This document shows, piece by piece, positions 1-5,289 of a stretch of DNA of 9,363 nucleotides (positions are counted from its first letter, which is position 1; each line of letters begins with the position of its first letter). This stretch comes from Patescibacteria group bacterium. Lineage in GTDB: Bacteria > Patescibacteriota > Patescibacteriia > 2-12-FULL-60-25. Position numbers and translations under genes: made by a program. The notes under the pieces are model-generated. The model did no database searches. It worked only from the letters and a program-made list of their open reading frames with translations, and was not told the DNA's origin. The DNA lies in assembly GCA_018817245.1 (NCBI GenBank), contig JAHIUG010000062.1:1-9363 (forward strand), written 5' to 3'.

Positions 1-64
1 GGAACCCGAAGGTTCCTACAAGAGAAGCAGCGCGACGATGTGAGATTCTCTCCTTGCCCACCAT
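1..64 (+). other. Window edge: possible tail of a truncated gene or leader before tRNA-Met
   Basis: The first 16 bases form a perfect 6-bp hairpin (GGAACC-CGAA-GGTTCC). One plus-strand frame (from base 2) reads EPEGSYKRSSATM and stops at TGA 41-43, so this could be the C-terminal tail of a gene that begins outside the window. The other two plus-strand frames stay open into the tRNA, so the sequence does not settle it. No convincing tRNA promoter is visible, and the tRNA may be read from upstream. Confidence 0.2.
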
Positions 65-141
65 GTCGGGGTAGCTCAGCTGGTTAGAGCGCGGGACTCA
101 TAAGCCCGAGGTCGTGGGTTCGACCCCCACCCCCGATACCA
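65..141 (+). tRNA. tRNA-Met (anticodon CAT), CCA encoded
   Basis: A complete cloverleaf can be folded. The acceptor stem is 65-71 with 131-137, the D-stem GCTC/GAGC is 74-77 with 87-90, and the anticodon loop CTCATAA is 97-103 with CAT at 99-101. The variable loop is AGGTC, the T-arm GTGGG-TTCGACC-CCCAC is 114-130, the discriminator is A138 and the CCA at 139-141 is genomically encoded. The ordinary D-stem argues for an elongator rather than the initiator. Because the anticodon is CAU, a tRNA-Ile2 read through lysidine modification by TilS cannot be excluded from sequence alone. Two oddities: the first acceptor pair is G65-U137, and the last anticodon-stem pair (31-39) is an A96/G104 mismatch. 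Confidence 0.93.
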
Positions 142-145
142 TCAT

Positions 146-175
146 AAAACACTCCACATCGGGAGTGTTTTATAA
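146..175 (+). terminator. Intrinsic terminator of tRNA-Met
   Basis: A perfect 10-bp stem (AAAACACTCC / GGAGTGTTTT, loop ACATCG, 146-171) begins 4 nt after the tRNA CCA. The 3' arm ends in a T-run. Because the A-run and T-run flank the GC core it could work on both strands, but the tRNA is the obvious client. Confidence 0.85.
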
Positions 176-183
176 TTCCCAAA

Positions 184-221
184 ACCCATAAGAATGTACC
201 GATCGGGCTATTTTTCTGGGT
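184..221. repeat. P-type 38-bp palindromic element, copy 1
   Basis: This is the first of three 38-bp imperfect palindromes (others at 293 and 1026). All have outer arms ACCCA/TGGGT and a CC(G/T)ATCGG centre. In this copy pairing is kept by G-U wobbles and a few mismatches. Between it and copy 2 (222-292) the DNA is AT-rich and non-coding, with one small hairpin, AATATTA...TAATATT, at 246-266. Confidence 0.7.
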
Positions 222-292
222 CCTATAAAAATGAAGATAAATCAATATTAATCAGGGTAATATTCAATTCCAAAATAACAACAAAGAGACAG

Positions 293-330
293 ACCCATGG
301 AAACGTACCGATCGGTACGTTTCCATGGGT
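293..330. repeat. P-type 38-bp palindromic element, copy 2 (perfect palindrome)
   Basis: This is a perfect palindrome of 38 bases with no spacer, centred between 311 and 312 on CCGATCGG and ending in ACCCATGG/CCATGGGT. It has the same length and outer ends as the copies at 184 and 1026. At paired position 6/33 this copy has T-A where copy 3 has G-C, a compensatory change. A spacer-free palindrome this long would extrude as a cruciform or fold as a hairpin on either strand. Function is unknown. Confidence 0.85.
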
Positions 331-337
331 TTTGCAG

Positions 338-377
338 ATTGTCACTTTTTTCTCCTATCGGCAAAATTTATGACAAT
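338..377. repeat. Q-type 40-bp repeat, copy 1
   Basis: This is one of three 40-bp elements (others at 960 and 1080) that share ATTGTCA at the left, a T-run, and a TCTCCTATCGGCAAA core. In this copy the ends are exact inverted repeats, ATTGTCA (338-344) and TGACAAT (371-377). The centre CCTATCGG is shared with P copy 3. It lies 7 nt after P copy 2 and 20 nt before the -35 box of the 461-805 gene. Confidence 0.75.
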
Positions 378-397
378 GATTTTTCTATCATCTCAAC

Positions 398-426
398 TTG
401 ACGCAAATACTGATCCTTGTTATACA
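398..426 (+). promoter_or_regulatory. Sigma70-type promoter (extended -10) of the 461-805 gene
   Basis: The -35 box TTGACG (398-403) is followed by a 17-bp spacer and a -10 box TATACA (421-426). A TG lies one base upstream of the -10 (418-419), making an extended -10. The predicted start of transcription is about 433, which leaves a leader of roughly 28 nt holding only the ribosome binding site. The TTG at 398 is in frame with the downstream gene, but it is the -35 box and not a start codon. Confidence 0.8.
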
Positions 427-450
427 AGGAACATCGTCCCTTATACAAGG
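415..450 (+). promoter_or_regulatory. Operator-like inverted repeats over the -10 box and leader
   Basis: CCTTGT-TAT-ACAAGG (415-429) is a 15-bp inverted repeat sitting exactly on the -10 box. A related CCTTATACAAGG (439-450) lies 21 nt further on and runs into the Shine-Dalgarno sequence. Both carry the octamer TTATACAA. Position and symmetry suggest a repressor site; no regulator gene is in view. Confidence 0.45.
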
Positions 451-460
451 AGGTAAAAAG

Positions 461-805
461 ATGAGCACTCAAGCAATCATCAAGGCAGACTCAAAAGAAG
501 AAACGTTGCAAGAAGAAGTTCCCAAGCCCGTACTCCAGGCTTTTACGGAAATGAAGAAGGTGCTTTACCGGCCCCTGAATGCCGTGATGGTCACCCTTAG
601 CTTCGTTATCCCCATTATTGGACTCGTCATAGTCGTATACTTGAACGAGCATTACGACATTTCAGGACTCGACGAAAGACACATGGGGATTGTTATATTC
701 ATGGCCGCTGTATGCTTTCTCGCTGGCGCAAGCATGATGTGGCTTATTCATGACTTGCTGCTTGGTCACTACCTCAAGAAGCGAGGATACATCGAAAAAA
801 AGTAG
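461..805 (+). CDS. Small two-helix membrane protein of unknown function
   Basis: The protein has 114 residues. I chose ATG 461 because AAGGAGG lies 6 nt upstream (448-454) and the in-frame TTG at 398 is inside the promoter. Residues 1-38 are polar and charged (KADSKEETLQEEV). The first membrane span is about 41-61 (AVMVTLSFVIPIIGLVIVVY), a short acidic loop follows (ISGLDERHMG), the second span is about 76-97, and a basic tail (LKKRGYIEKK) closes it. The basic tail suggests that both ends face the cytoplasm. I recognise no family. It is the only protein gene on the plus strand, is monocistronic with its own promoter and terminator, and is bracketed by P/Q palindromic repeats next to a tRNA. 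That setting is compatible with a mobile or accessory cargo gene, which is inference only. Confidence 0.85.
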   Translation: MSTQAIIKADSKEETLQEEVPKPVLQAFTEMKKVLYRPLNAVMVTLSFVIPIIGLVIVVYLNEHYDISGLDERHMGIVIFMAAVCFLAGASMMWLIHDLLLGHYLKKRGYIEKK

Positions 806-819
806 CCCTCTTCATGAAT

Positions 820-864
820 GACAGCCCATCCATTTCTCAATGGATAAAAGGGCTGTCTTTTTTT
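820..864 (+). terminator. Intrinsic terminator of the 461-805 gene
   Basis: A long hairpin begins 14 nt after the TAG stop. The lower stem is GACAGCCC (820-827) / GGGCTGTC (850-857) and the upper stem is ATCCATT (828-834) / AATGGAT (839-845), with a 4-base bulge AAAA. Seven T's follow (858-864). Confidence 0.9.
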
Positions 865-889
865 ATACAATTTTCTTTGTCTTATACAA
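863..889 (+). repeat. Two further TTATACAA octamers
   Basis: TTATACAA occurs at 863-870 and 882-889, the same octamer that occurs twice in the promoter/leader region (420-427 and 441-448). The second lies in TTGT-CTTAT-ACAA (877-889), a shorter form of the promoter inverted repeat. A pair of sites therefore lies on each side of the gene. Confidence 0.4.
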
Positions 890-959
890 ATTAGATATTC
901 TAATATTCTTGAGAATACGAGAATGTTTTTTCAAAGTTTAATATATGATCGATTTCATC

Positions 960-999
960 ATTGTCATTTTTTTCTCCTATCGGCAAAATCTACGTAATT
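960..999. repeat. Q-type 40-bp repeat, copy 2
   Basis: Same length and core (TTTTTTCTCCTATCGGCAAA) as the copies at 338 and 1080. The right end is TACGTAATT instead of ATGACAAT, so the terminal inverted repeat is degraded as in copy 3. The stretch 890-959 before it is AT-rich and holds only a small inverted repeat (TATTCT-TG-AGAATA, about 904-917). Confidence 0.75.
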
Positions 1000-1025
1000 C
1001 AATTAAACAATATTAAAAACCCAAA

Positions 1026-1063
1026 ACCCAGAGAAATTGGCCTATCGGTACATTTTTCTGGGT
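1026..1063. repeat. P-type 38-bp palindromic element, copy 3; possible terminator
   Basis: Arms ACCCAGA and CTGGGT surround a GGCCTATCGGTAC centre. The pairing extends outward through CCAAA/TTTGG (1021-1068). On the minus strand it folds into a hairpin with a T-rich 3' flank about 75 nt past the glycosyltransferase stop, so it may end that transcript. It differs from copy 2 by a compensatory T-A to G-C change at position 6/33. Confidence 0.7.
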
Positions 1064-1079
1064 TTTGGTTATTTTCAAG

Positions 1080-1119
1080 ATTGTCACTTTTTTCTCCTAT
1101 CGGCAAATTCTGCGTAATT
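1080..1119. repeat. Q-type 40-bp repeat, copy 3
   Basis: Nearly identical to copy 2 (right end GCGTAATT). It sits 16 nt after P copy 3, matching the P-then-Q order of copies 293/338 on the left side. It ends 20 nt before the stop codon of the convergent glycosyltransferase. Confidence 0.75.
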
Positions 1120-1139
1120 GATTTTCATTTAATATCCTA

Positions 1140-2273
1140 TCAATTTTTTCCGATCTCGCGAGCGACAACCTCTGCTGATTTTTTCCAGCTAAATTTTTTG
1201 GAGTGAACTTTTCCAGCATGAGCGATGCGCGAGCGTGCTTGATCATCTTTCATAAGATTAGTGAGTGCCTTGCTCCACGCTCCAACATCTTTCGGATCTA
1301 GCAGCAACATGTCCGAACCCGTGACTTCAGGAATAGCTCCGGCGTTCGAAGCTATGAGTGCTGTTCCGGCTTGCATGGCTTCTAGCACAACAAGACCAAA
1401 CCCCTCGTGAAGAGATGGAAGCGCGACCAAATCAGCGGCCAAAAGTAAATCTCGCCGCTCCTCGTCATCTAAAACTGAAATGCGACGAATCTGGCTATCC
1501 CCGGCTTTTGTAGCTCCAAATTGTCCGATCGAAATTTCTACATCTTTGTGCTTCCAACCCACCCCGCCGGCGATTACTAAATCCACAGCTCTTCCGAACT
1601 CGAATTTTGCATCACTCCACGCTTGAATAAGCATGGCAATATTTTTTCGCGGCTCCACAGTTCCGAGAGTTAGGATAAATGAGCTCGAAATTCCAAGCGC
1701 TGCAATGCGTTTTTTTGCTGCCATTTTTCTTTCCACCAGCTCTTCATCCGAAAACGAGCTCAAAATCAAATCCCCTCCTTCGTGCGTAACTATAATTCGA
1801 TTCGGATCCAATCCAAACTTTCGAACTAAAGAGCGCTTAGTATCATCACTCACTGCGAAAATTATCGGTGCTTGTTTCAAACCTCGTACGAATAACGAGG
1901 TTGTCAACTTGCGACGTAAAAAAGATTGCGGAAACCATTCAGGATGATCAAAGATAGCGATATCATGAACCCACGGAATCGAACGGACCGGCACCCTGGG
2001 CGCAATAGATCCACCTGGTACGAAAAGGAGATCGCAAGGATCAGATTGTAACGCAGAACGCAAAGATGATCCGCTCGCATCCCGCAACTCAATGACCGAA
2101 TGAGCTCTTCGTTCTTCCATAGAAAAATTCACACCCTTTGGAACATACAACTTCCACTCCCAAGAAACATCACTTGCCAAAAGCTCCAAAGTTAAAAAAC
2201 GCGCAGCATGTGCTACGCCTGCGCCCGCTTTTCCATCTACAGGCAAACATCTTAAATCGATTCCGATTATCAT
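1140..2273 (-). CDS. GT4-family glycosyltransferase (GT-B fold)
   Basis: The protein has 377 residues, normal for this family, and transfers a sugar from a nucleotide donor to an envelope or exopolysaccharide glycan; donor and acceptor cannot be told. The N-terminal Rossmann half begins MIIGIDLRCL and contains WVHDIAIFDHPEWF (101-114), a form typical of mannosyltransferase-B/rhamnosyltransferase-like members. The C-terminal donor-binding half has GTVEPRKN (204-211) and LPSLHEGFGLVVLEAMQAG (285-303). The latter is the GT4 E-x7-E signature, with E290 and E298. There is no signal peptide or membrane span, so it is cytoplasmic and probably acts at the inner membrane face. The stop is TGA. The ATG has no clear Shine-Dalgarno sequence, and a heptamer repeat array begins 5 nt upstream. 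It is the last gene of the minus-strand run. Confidence 0.93.
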   Translation of the reverse strand: MIIGIDLRCLPVDGKAGAGVAHAARFLTLELLASDVSWEWKLYVPKGVNFSMEERRAHSVIELRDASGSSLRSALQSDPCDLLFVPGGSIAPRVPVRSIPWVHDIAIFDHPEWFPQSFLRRKLTTSLFVRGLKQAPIIFAVSDDTKRSLVRKFGLDPNRIIVTHEGGDLILSSFSDEELVERKMAAKKRIAALGISSSFILTLGTVEPRKNIAMLIQAWSDAKFEFGRAVDLVIAGGVGWKHKDVEISIGQFGATKAGDSQIRRISVLDDEERRDLLLAADLVALPSLHEGFGLVVLEAMQAGTALIASNAGAIPEVTGSDMLLLDPKDVGAWSKALTNLMKDDQARSRIAHAGKVHSKKFSWKKSAEVVAREIGKN

Positions 2274-2278
2274 ACTAT

Positions 2279-2453
2279 CTGGAACCCATACCTGGAGCTT
2301 GGAACCCGAAATTATTGATTTGTGCTGGATCCCGTAACTGTTAAATATATGTACGGGATGACAGATGTGTTCCAGGTTCCAGGTTATGGGTTCCAGGTTC
2401 CAGGTTATGGGTTCCAGGTTCCAGGTTATGGGTTACGGGTTATGGGTTATGGA
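2279..2453. repeat. Inverted heptamer repeat array (TTCCAGG / TTATGGG type)
   Basis: From 2370 to 2453 there are twelve consecutive 7-base units in register. The triplet TTCCAGG, TTCCAGG, TTATGGG occurs three times as an exact 21-bp repeat (2370, 2391, 2412) and is followed by TTACGGG, TTATGGG, TTATGGA. The same units appear in opposite orientation at 2279-2308 (read on the minus strand as TTCCAAG, CTCCAGG, TATGGG, TTCCAGA). Between the arms lies a hairpin ATCCCGTA / TACGGGAT (about 2329-2358). The right arm runs into the 3' end of the carboxypeptidase gene and supplies its stop codon. The left arm is the region just upstream of the glycosyltransferase start. Confidence 0.85.
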
Positions 2454-3367
2454 TTCCATTCATATGTATCAAACGTCCAAGCTGTAAGCGCTTTTATGTC
2501 CAAAAATCGTGAGAAGTGATTTGAGCTGCCAAGACTTGCGACTACAATTTCATGCCCCTTATCATCAGCAGTCATCTGCACCATGCAATAACCCGCTTCT
2601 GGCAAAGATCCGGTTTTTGCCCCCACAATCTTATATGGATCTTCATTTATAAAAGAATCCAAAAGAAGGTTCGTTGACTTAACCAGATATTTTTCACCTG
2701 CCTGGGTTTTCACTTCGATTGATGACAGTGCCGCAATGTGCCGAATCTCCGGATATGACATTGCAATACTTAACATCGCAGCAACGTCAGCTGCGCTAGC
2801 ACGATTTTGTGAATCAATTCCTGTAGGATCAACAAAAACCGGAGTTGCCAATTTTAACTCCTGCGCCTTCTTATTCATGGCAGCAACAAATTCCTCATTA
2901 CCAAGTGAAGTTCGCGCTAAAGCATTGCCAGCCGTATTAACCGATCCGACTATTAAAGAATTTAATAAATCCTTACGCGTGACCATATCACCAACATCAT
3001 AAACCGAATGAAGATCATCTTTAAAATCATATCTAACAAGAGTTACATACTCGTCCATGTCTAGCCCCGCATCCAACAAGACCATGGCTGTCATGAGCTT
3101 TGTTATGCTGGCAATCGGCCGAACGTCATGGGGCTGCTTTGAAAACAAAACTTCTCCAGTAGCCACATCAGCAACAAAAACAGACGGACCACTGGTTTCA
3201 ATACCAAGACTGTTGGTGCGCTGTTTCTTTGGCACTATGGGTCTAACAATAGCCGGCCTTGTATTTAAAGCAACATCACCCATTTCCAATTGGAACGGTT
3301 GTTCAATCGCTTGTGCGCCCGGTATCAGGCTCAATGAAACTAAAAATGCTAAAACGTATTCGAACAT
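2447..3367 (-). CDS. D-alanyl-D-alanine carboxypeptidase, PBP5-like (peptidase S11)
   Basis: This serine enzyme removes the terminal D-Ala from peptidoglycan pentapeptides outside the membrane, limiting cross-linking. All three catalytic motifs are present: S87-I-T-K90 (nucleophile and lysine), S142-V-N144, and K251-T-G253. Residues 1-20 (MFEYVLAFLVSLSLIPGAQA) look like a signal peptide with an AQA cleavage site. The 306-residue protein stops just after the catalytic domain. It lacks the C-terminal beta domain and membrane-anchoring helix of E. coli PBP5 (about 400 residues), so it may be secreted or held by an uncleaved leader. It starts 4 nt after the scpB stop and is surely co-transcribed with it; its own ribosome site is weak (AAGGG). 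The last codon and TAA stop lie in heptamer repeat DNA. dacA, dacB or dacF naming cannot be resolved. Confidence 0.93.
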   Translation of the reverse strand: MFEYVLAFLVSLSLIPGAQAIEQPFQLEMGDVALNTRPAIVRPIVPKKQRTNSLGIETSGPSVFVADVATGEVLFSKQPHDVRPIASITKLMTAMVLLDAGLDMDEYVTLVRYDFKDDLHSVYDVGDMVTRKDLLNSLIVGSVNTAGNALARTSLGNEEFVAAMNKKAQELKLATPVFVDPTGIDSQNRASAADVAAMLSIAMSYPEIRHIAALSSIEVKTQAGEKYLVKSTNLLLDSFINEDPYKIVGAKTGSLPEAGYCMVQMTADDKGHEIVVASLGSSNHFSRFLDIKALTAWTFDTYEWNP

Positions 3368-3371
3368 ATCG

Positions 3372-3953
3372 TTAGCCCTTAGGCCTTTCAGCCCCTTGGC
3401 CCTTTAGCTCGTCTCGTTCCAAATCCGCCAGCACATCATCAACAACAGAATTTGAGCTTAACTCTTTATACTGAGGCAGATCATCCAATGATTTAAGACC
3501 TAATGCATTTAAAAAGTCAAACGTGACTACATAATTAGGCTGACCAAGTGGACCCACTCCTTTCTCTTCTATCAGACCGCGCATCATCAAATTACGCAAA
3601 ATCAGTGATGACTGAACACCGCGAATCTGCTCAAGCTCCGGACGTGTAAGCGGACCTCGATAAGCGAGAATTGTGAGCGCTTCAAGAGACGGACGAGTAA
3701 GTTCGCCCTGAGTTTCAGATCTAACAACCTGCGTCACCAAATCGGAAACATCAGGATGAGTAACTAGCTCATTTTCTTTACCATGCTGCTGCAGCATTAG
3801 CCCGCTCTCTTGCTCTTCCAATTTGGTCTTAAGATCGAGGAGCGCCTCTTCTACATTTTCTGAAGATTCTTTTGTGATGTCAGCTAATTTGCGAACAGAA
3901 AAAGGCTTGGCTGCGGCAAATAGTATTGATTCGATTTTAGATGCAAGTTTCAT
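3372..3953 (-). CDS. scpB: Segregation and condensation protein B (ScpB)
   Basis: The protein has 193 residues, normal for ScpB. ScpB dimers hold the ScpA kleisin bridging SMC ATPase heads in the bacterial condensin that compacts and segregates the chromosome. The first winged helix starts at KIESILFAAAKPFSVRKLAD (6-25). The family signature is in the second winged helix: LTRPSLEALTILAYRGPLTR (85-104), then QIRGVQSS and RGLIEEKG (125-132), and the G-x-P-NYVVTFDFLNALGL end (137-153). The acidic tail (170-193) is variable. It is followed 4 nt later by the carboxypeptidase. Upstream, 151 nt of repeat-bearing DNA separate it from scpA, an unusually long gap for a pair that is often nearly overlapping. 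Confidence 0.95.
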   Translation of the reverse strand: MKLASKIESILFAAAKPFSVRKLADITKESSENVEEALLDLKTKLEEQESGLMLQQHGKENELVTHPDVSDLVTQVVRSETQGELTRPSLEALTILAYRGPLTRPELEQIRGVQSSLILRNLMMRGLIEEKGVGPLGQPNYVVTFDFLNALGLKSLDDLPQYKELSSNSVVDDVLADLERDELKGQGAERPKG

Positions 3954-3958
3954 ATCTT

Positions 3959-4100
3959 TCTATTGTCATATAAAGGAACCACCTCCTCTGGGGAGGTATA
4001 TCCTGAGCTTGTCGAAGGATCTTCCTATTGTTTTTCATGCTCTCGGCAGATGTTTCAAGCGGAAGATCCCTCGTCGCTCCGACTTCCCTCGGGATGACAT
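3959..4100. repeat. Intergenic repeat cluster between scpA and scpB
   Basis: Three short structured pieces are visible: a hairpin ACCTCC / GGAGGT (3981-3997); ATCCTGAGCTTGTCGAAGGAT (4000-4020) with ATCCT/AGGAT ends; and GCGGAAGATCCCTCGTCGCT to GGGATGACA (about 4058-4099). The last two resemble dispersed intergenic repeats seen in many bacterial genomes. No gene is visible here. A terminator or processing site separating scpA from scpB cannot be excluded. Confidence 0.6.
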
Positions 4101-4104
4101 TTAT

Positions 4105-4845
4105 TTATGATAACATTGGTTCTTCTTTTGGAGCTTTTGGATTAAATTTTATATCTATATCATTAAACAGTTCGGATTGATCCACATCCACAAAACGCTG
4201 CTTAACAAGTTCGAGAAGCGCTAAGAACGACACAACTCTCTCTGTCTTATCTTTGGTTCCGGAAACAAACGAACGAAACGTTGTATTCGCATGACTCTTA
4301 ATGCGTTGAAACAAATCCTGAATCTTTTGCTGAATTGTAACTACGCGCTCAACATTAATTTTTGGTAAATAAGCAAGCGGCTCAAGTCTGGCAATTATCC
4401 TCCTCATTGTATGCATGAGCAGATCAGGAGTAATCCCAATCGGCGTAACAAATCCTTTAAACTTTTTCATGGCTGCGCGCTCTGCCCTCTCACGTGTATA
4501 GGAACGTTTGCCGGAATTCCACATTTTTTCAATCTCTTTTGATGCACTGACAAAACGTTGATACTCACGTAATTGCGCTTCCAAATCCATTCCTTCCTCC
4601 AGTTCTTCGTCATACAGAGACGGAAGAAGTTGTTTGGATTTAATGTACATCAATTTGGCGGCAACAACTAAAAAATCAGCCAGCTCCTCCGGAGGAATGC
4701 TTGGGTTATTGTGAACGTGCTCGACAAACTGCTCTGCGACGTTTGCCAAAGAAACTTTGGAAATATCAAGCTCATCCTGCTCAATAAGTTGCAGCAAGAG
4801 ATCCAAAGGCCCCTCAAAATGCTCAACGTGAAATACAACTTCCAT
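4105..4845 (-). CDS. scpA: Segregation and condensation protein A (ScpA, kleisin)
   Basis: ScpA is the kleisin that closes the SMC ring together with ScpB. The protein has 246 residues from ATG 4845. A TTG two codons earlier (4851) is also possible, but family members usually begin a few residues before the FEGPLDLLL motif, which fits the ATG. The N-terminal SMC-neck domain carries FEGPLDLLLQLI and ADFLVVAAKLMYIKSKQLLP, a highly conserved helix. The middle, with an acidic stretch DEELEEGMDLE, binds ScpB in known homologues. The C-terminal winged helix is recognisable in RVVSFLALLELVKQRF and the closing SELFNDIDI. No good Shine-Dalgarno sequence is seen (only GGTAA). It lies 438 nt downstream of aspS across a MITE-rich spacer, so a separate promoter is likely. 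Confidence 0.95.
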   Translation of the reverse strand: MEVVFHVEHFEGPLDLLLQLIEQDELDISKVSLANVAEQFVEHVHNNPSIPPEELADFLVVAAKLMYIKSKQLLPSLYDEELEEGMDLEAQLREYQRFVSASKEIEKMWNSGKRSYTRERAERAAMKKFKGFVTPIGITPDLLMHTMRRIIARLEPLAYLPKINVERVVTIQQKIQDLFQRIKSHANTTFRSFVSGTKDKTERVVSFLALLELVKQRFVDVDQSELFNDIDIKFNPKAPKEEPMLS

Positions 4846-4979
4846 CCGCAACAGTTTACCGCACGGTTGACAGAAAATCTAGCCGCCCATTGTCATCCTG
4901 AATCTTCCTATTGTCATCTCGACTGAAGCGTAGCCCAGAAAGCTTTCGGGGCGAAGCGTAACGGAGAGATCTTTTGCAC

Positions 4980-5063
4980 CTGTCATCTCGACTGAAGCGG
5001 AAAGATCTCATTCAAACTGGATTCCCGCATCCGTGAGGATGACAGAAAAAAGATTTCTCCGCT
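4980..5063. repeat. Direct repeat, copy 1 (84 bp, left part of MITE-like element)
   Basis: Nearly identical to 5112-5194, differing by a few substitutions and one A in an A-run. It runs from CTGTCATCTCGACTGAAGCG through GATCTCATTCAAACTGGATT and a GAGGATGACAG end to GATTTCTCCGCT. The right-hand parts of the two elements (after 5063 and 5194) are unlike each other until the shared GGTCGAAATGACA end. Confidence 0.85.
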
Positions 5064-5111
5064 ACCCCCGCTTCTTGATCTATGGCGAGGTCCGGTCGAA
5101 ATGACAAATGT

Positions 5112-5194
5112 CTGTCATCTCGACTGAAGCGGAGAGATCTCATTCAAACTGGATTCCCACATCCGCGAGGATGACAGAAAAAGATTTCTCCGCT
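5112..5194. repeat. Direct repeat, copy 2 (83 bp, left part of MITE-like element)
   Basis: This is the second copy of 4980-5063, starting 6 nt after the end of the first full element. The elements therefore lie head to tail, as expected for neighbouring insertion or local duplication of a miniature element. Confidence 0.85.
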
Positions 5195-5289
5195 CTGCTC
5201 CGTCAAAAAGTGGGGCTTCGGTCGAAATGACAGGTGTAAAGATTCCTCCGCGCGGTCGAAATGACAGGTGCACTCAGGATAATAAAATA

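Larger units (their letters stand above)
4888..5275. repeat. MITE-like repeat cluster between aspS and scpA
   Basis: The 438-nt gap between aspS and scpA has no gene and consists of repeat copies. Two elements of about 125 bp (4980-5106 and 5112-5233) each begin CTGTCATCTCGACTGAAGCG and end with the near-inverted form GGTCGAAATGACA, so each has terminal inverted repeats. A partial copy with the same left end lies at 4912-4975, and two further GGTCGAAATGACAGGTG ends lie at 5219-5236 and 5252-5269. The parts match a widely dispersed class of bacterial intergenic repeats (GTCATxTCGACxGAAGCGGAGAGATCT). No transposase is present. Confidence 0.8.

Noticed and set aside
398..460. N-terminal extension of the membrane protein from TTG 398 (21 extra residues)
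   Set aside because: The TTG is the -35 box of a good promoter, the extension covers the -10 box, and AAGGAGG precedes the ATG at 461.
184..1119. CRISPR array made of the P/Q repeats
   Set aside because: Spacing between copies is irregular, the elements are palindromic over their full length, no uniform spacers exist, and no cas gene is present.
65..1139. Integrative element using tRNA-Met as attachment site
   Set aside because: No integrase and no second copy of the tRNA 3' end were found in the window, and the tRNA terminator is intact. The island idea rests only on the palindromes.
961..1206. 81-residue plus-strand reading frame
   Set aside because: It is translated P/Q repeat sequence running into the antisense end of the glycosyltransferase, with no ribosome site.
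1140..2273. TGA recoding as in some CPR lineages, with the glycosyltransferase reading past its TGA
   Set aside because: The protein already has full family length at the TGA, and no gene in the window needs an in-frame TGA to be read as Gly or Trp.
2370..2453. CRISPR or protein-coding tandem repeat at the 21-bp units
   Set aside because: The units follow each other with no spacers, and the plus-strand frame through them is short and starts inside repeat DNA.
2528..2547. Dispersed repeat (GCGACTACAATT) inserted in the carboxypeptidase, matching 9085-9101
   Set aside because: The stretch encodes the expected VVASLG strand of the enzyme in frame, so the match is best taken as coincidence.
3057..3407. 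Plus-strand 116-residue frame opposite the carboxypeptidase (and similar antisense frames elsewhere)
   Set aside because: It is antisense to a clearly conserved enzyme and shows no ribosome site or recognisable protein features.
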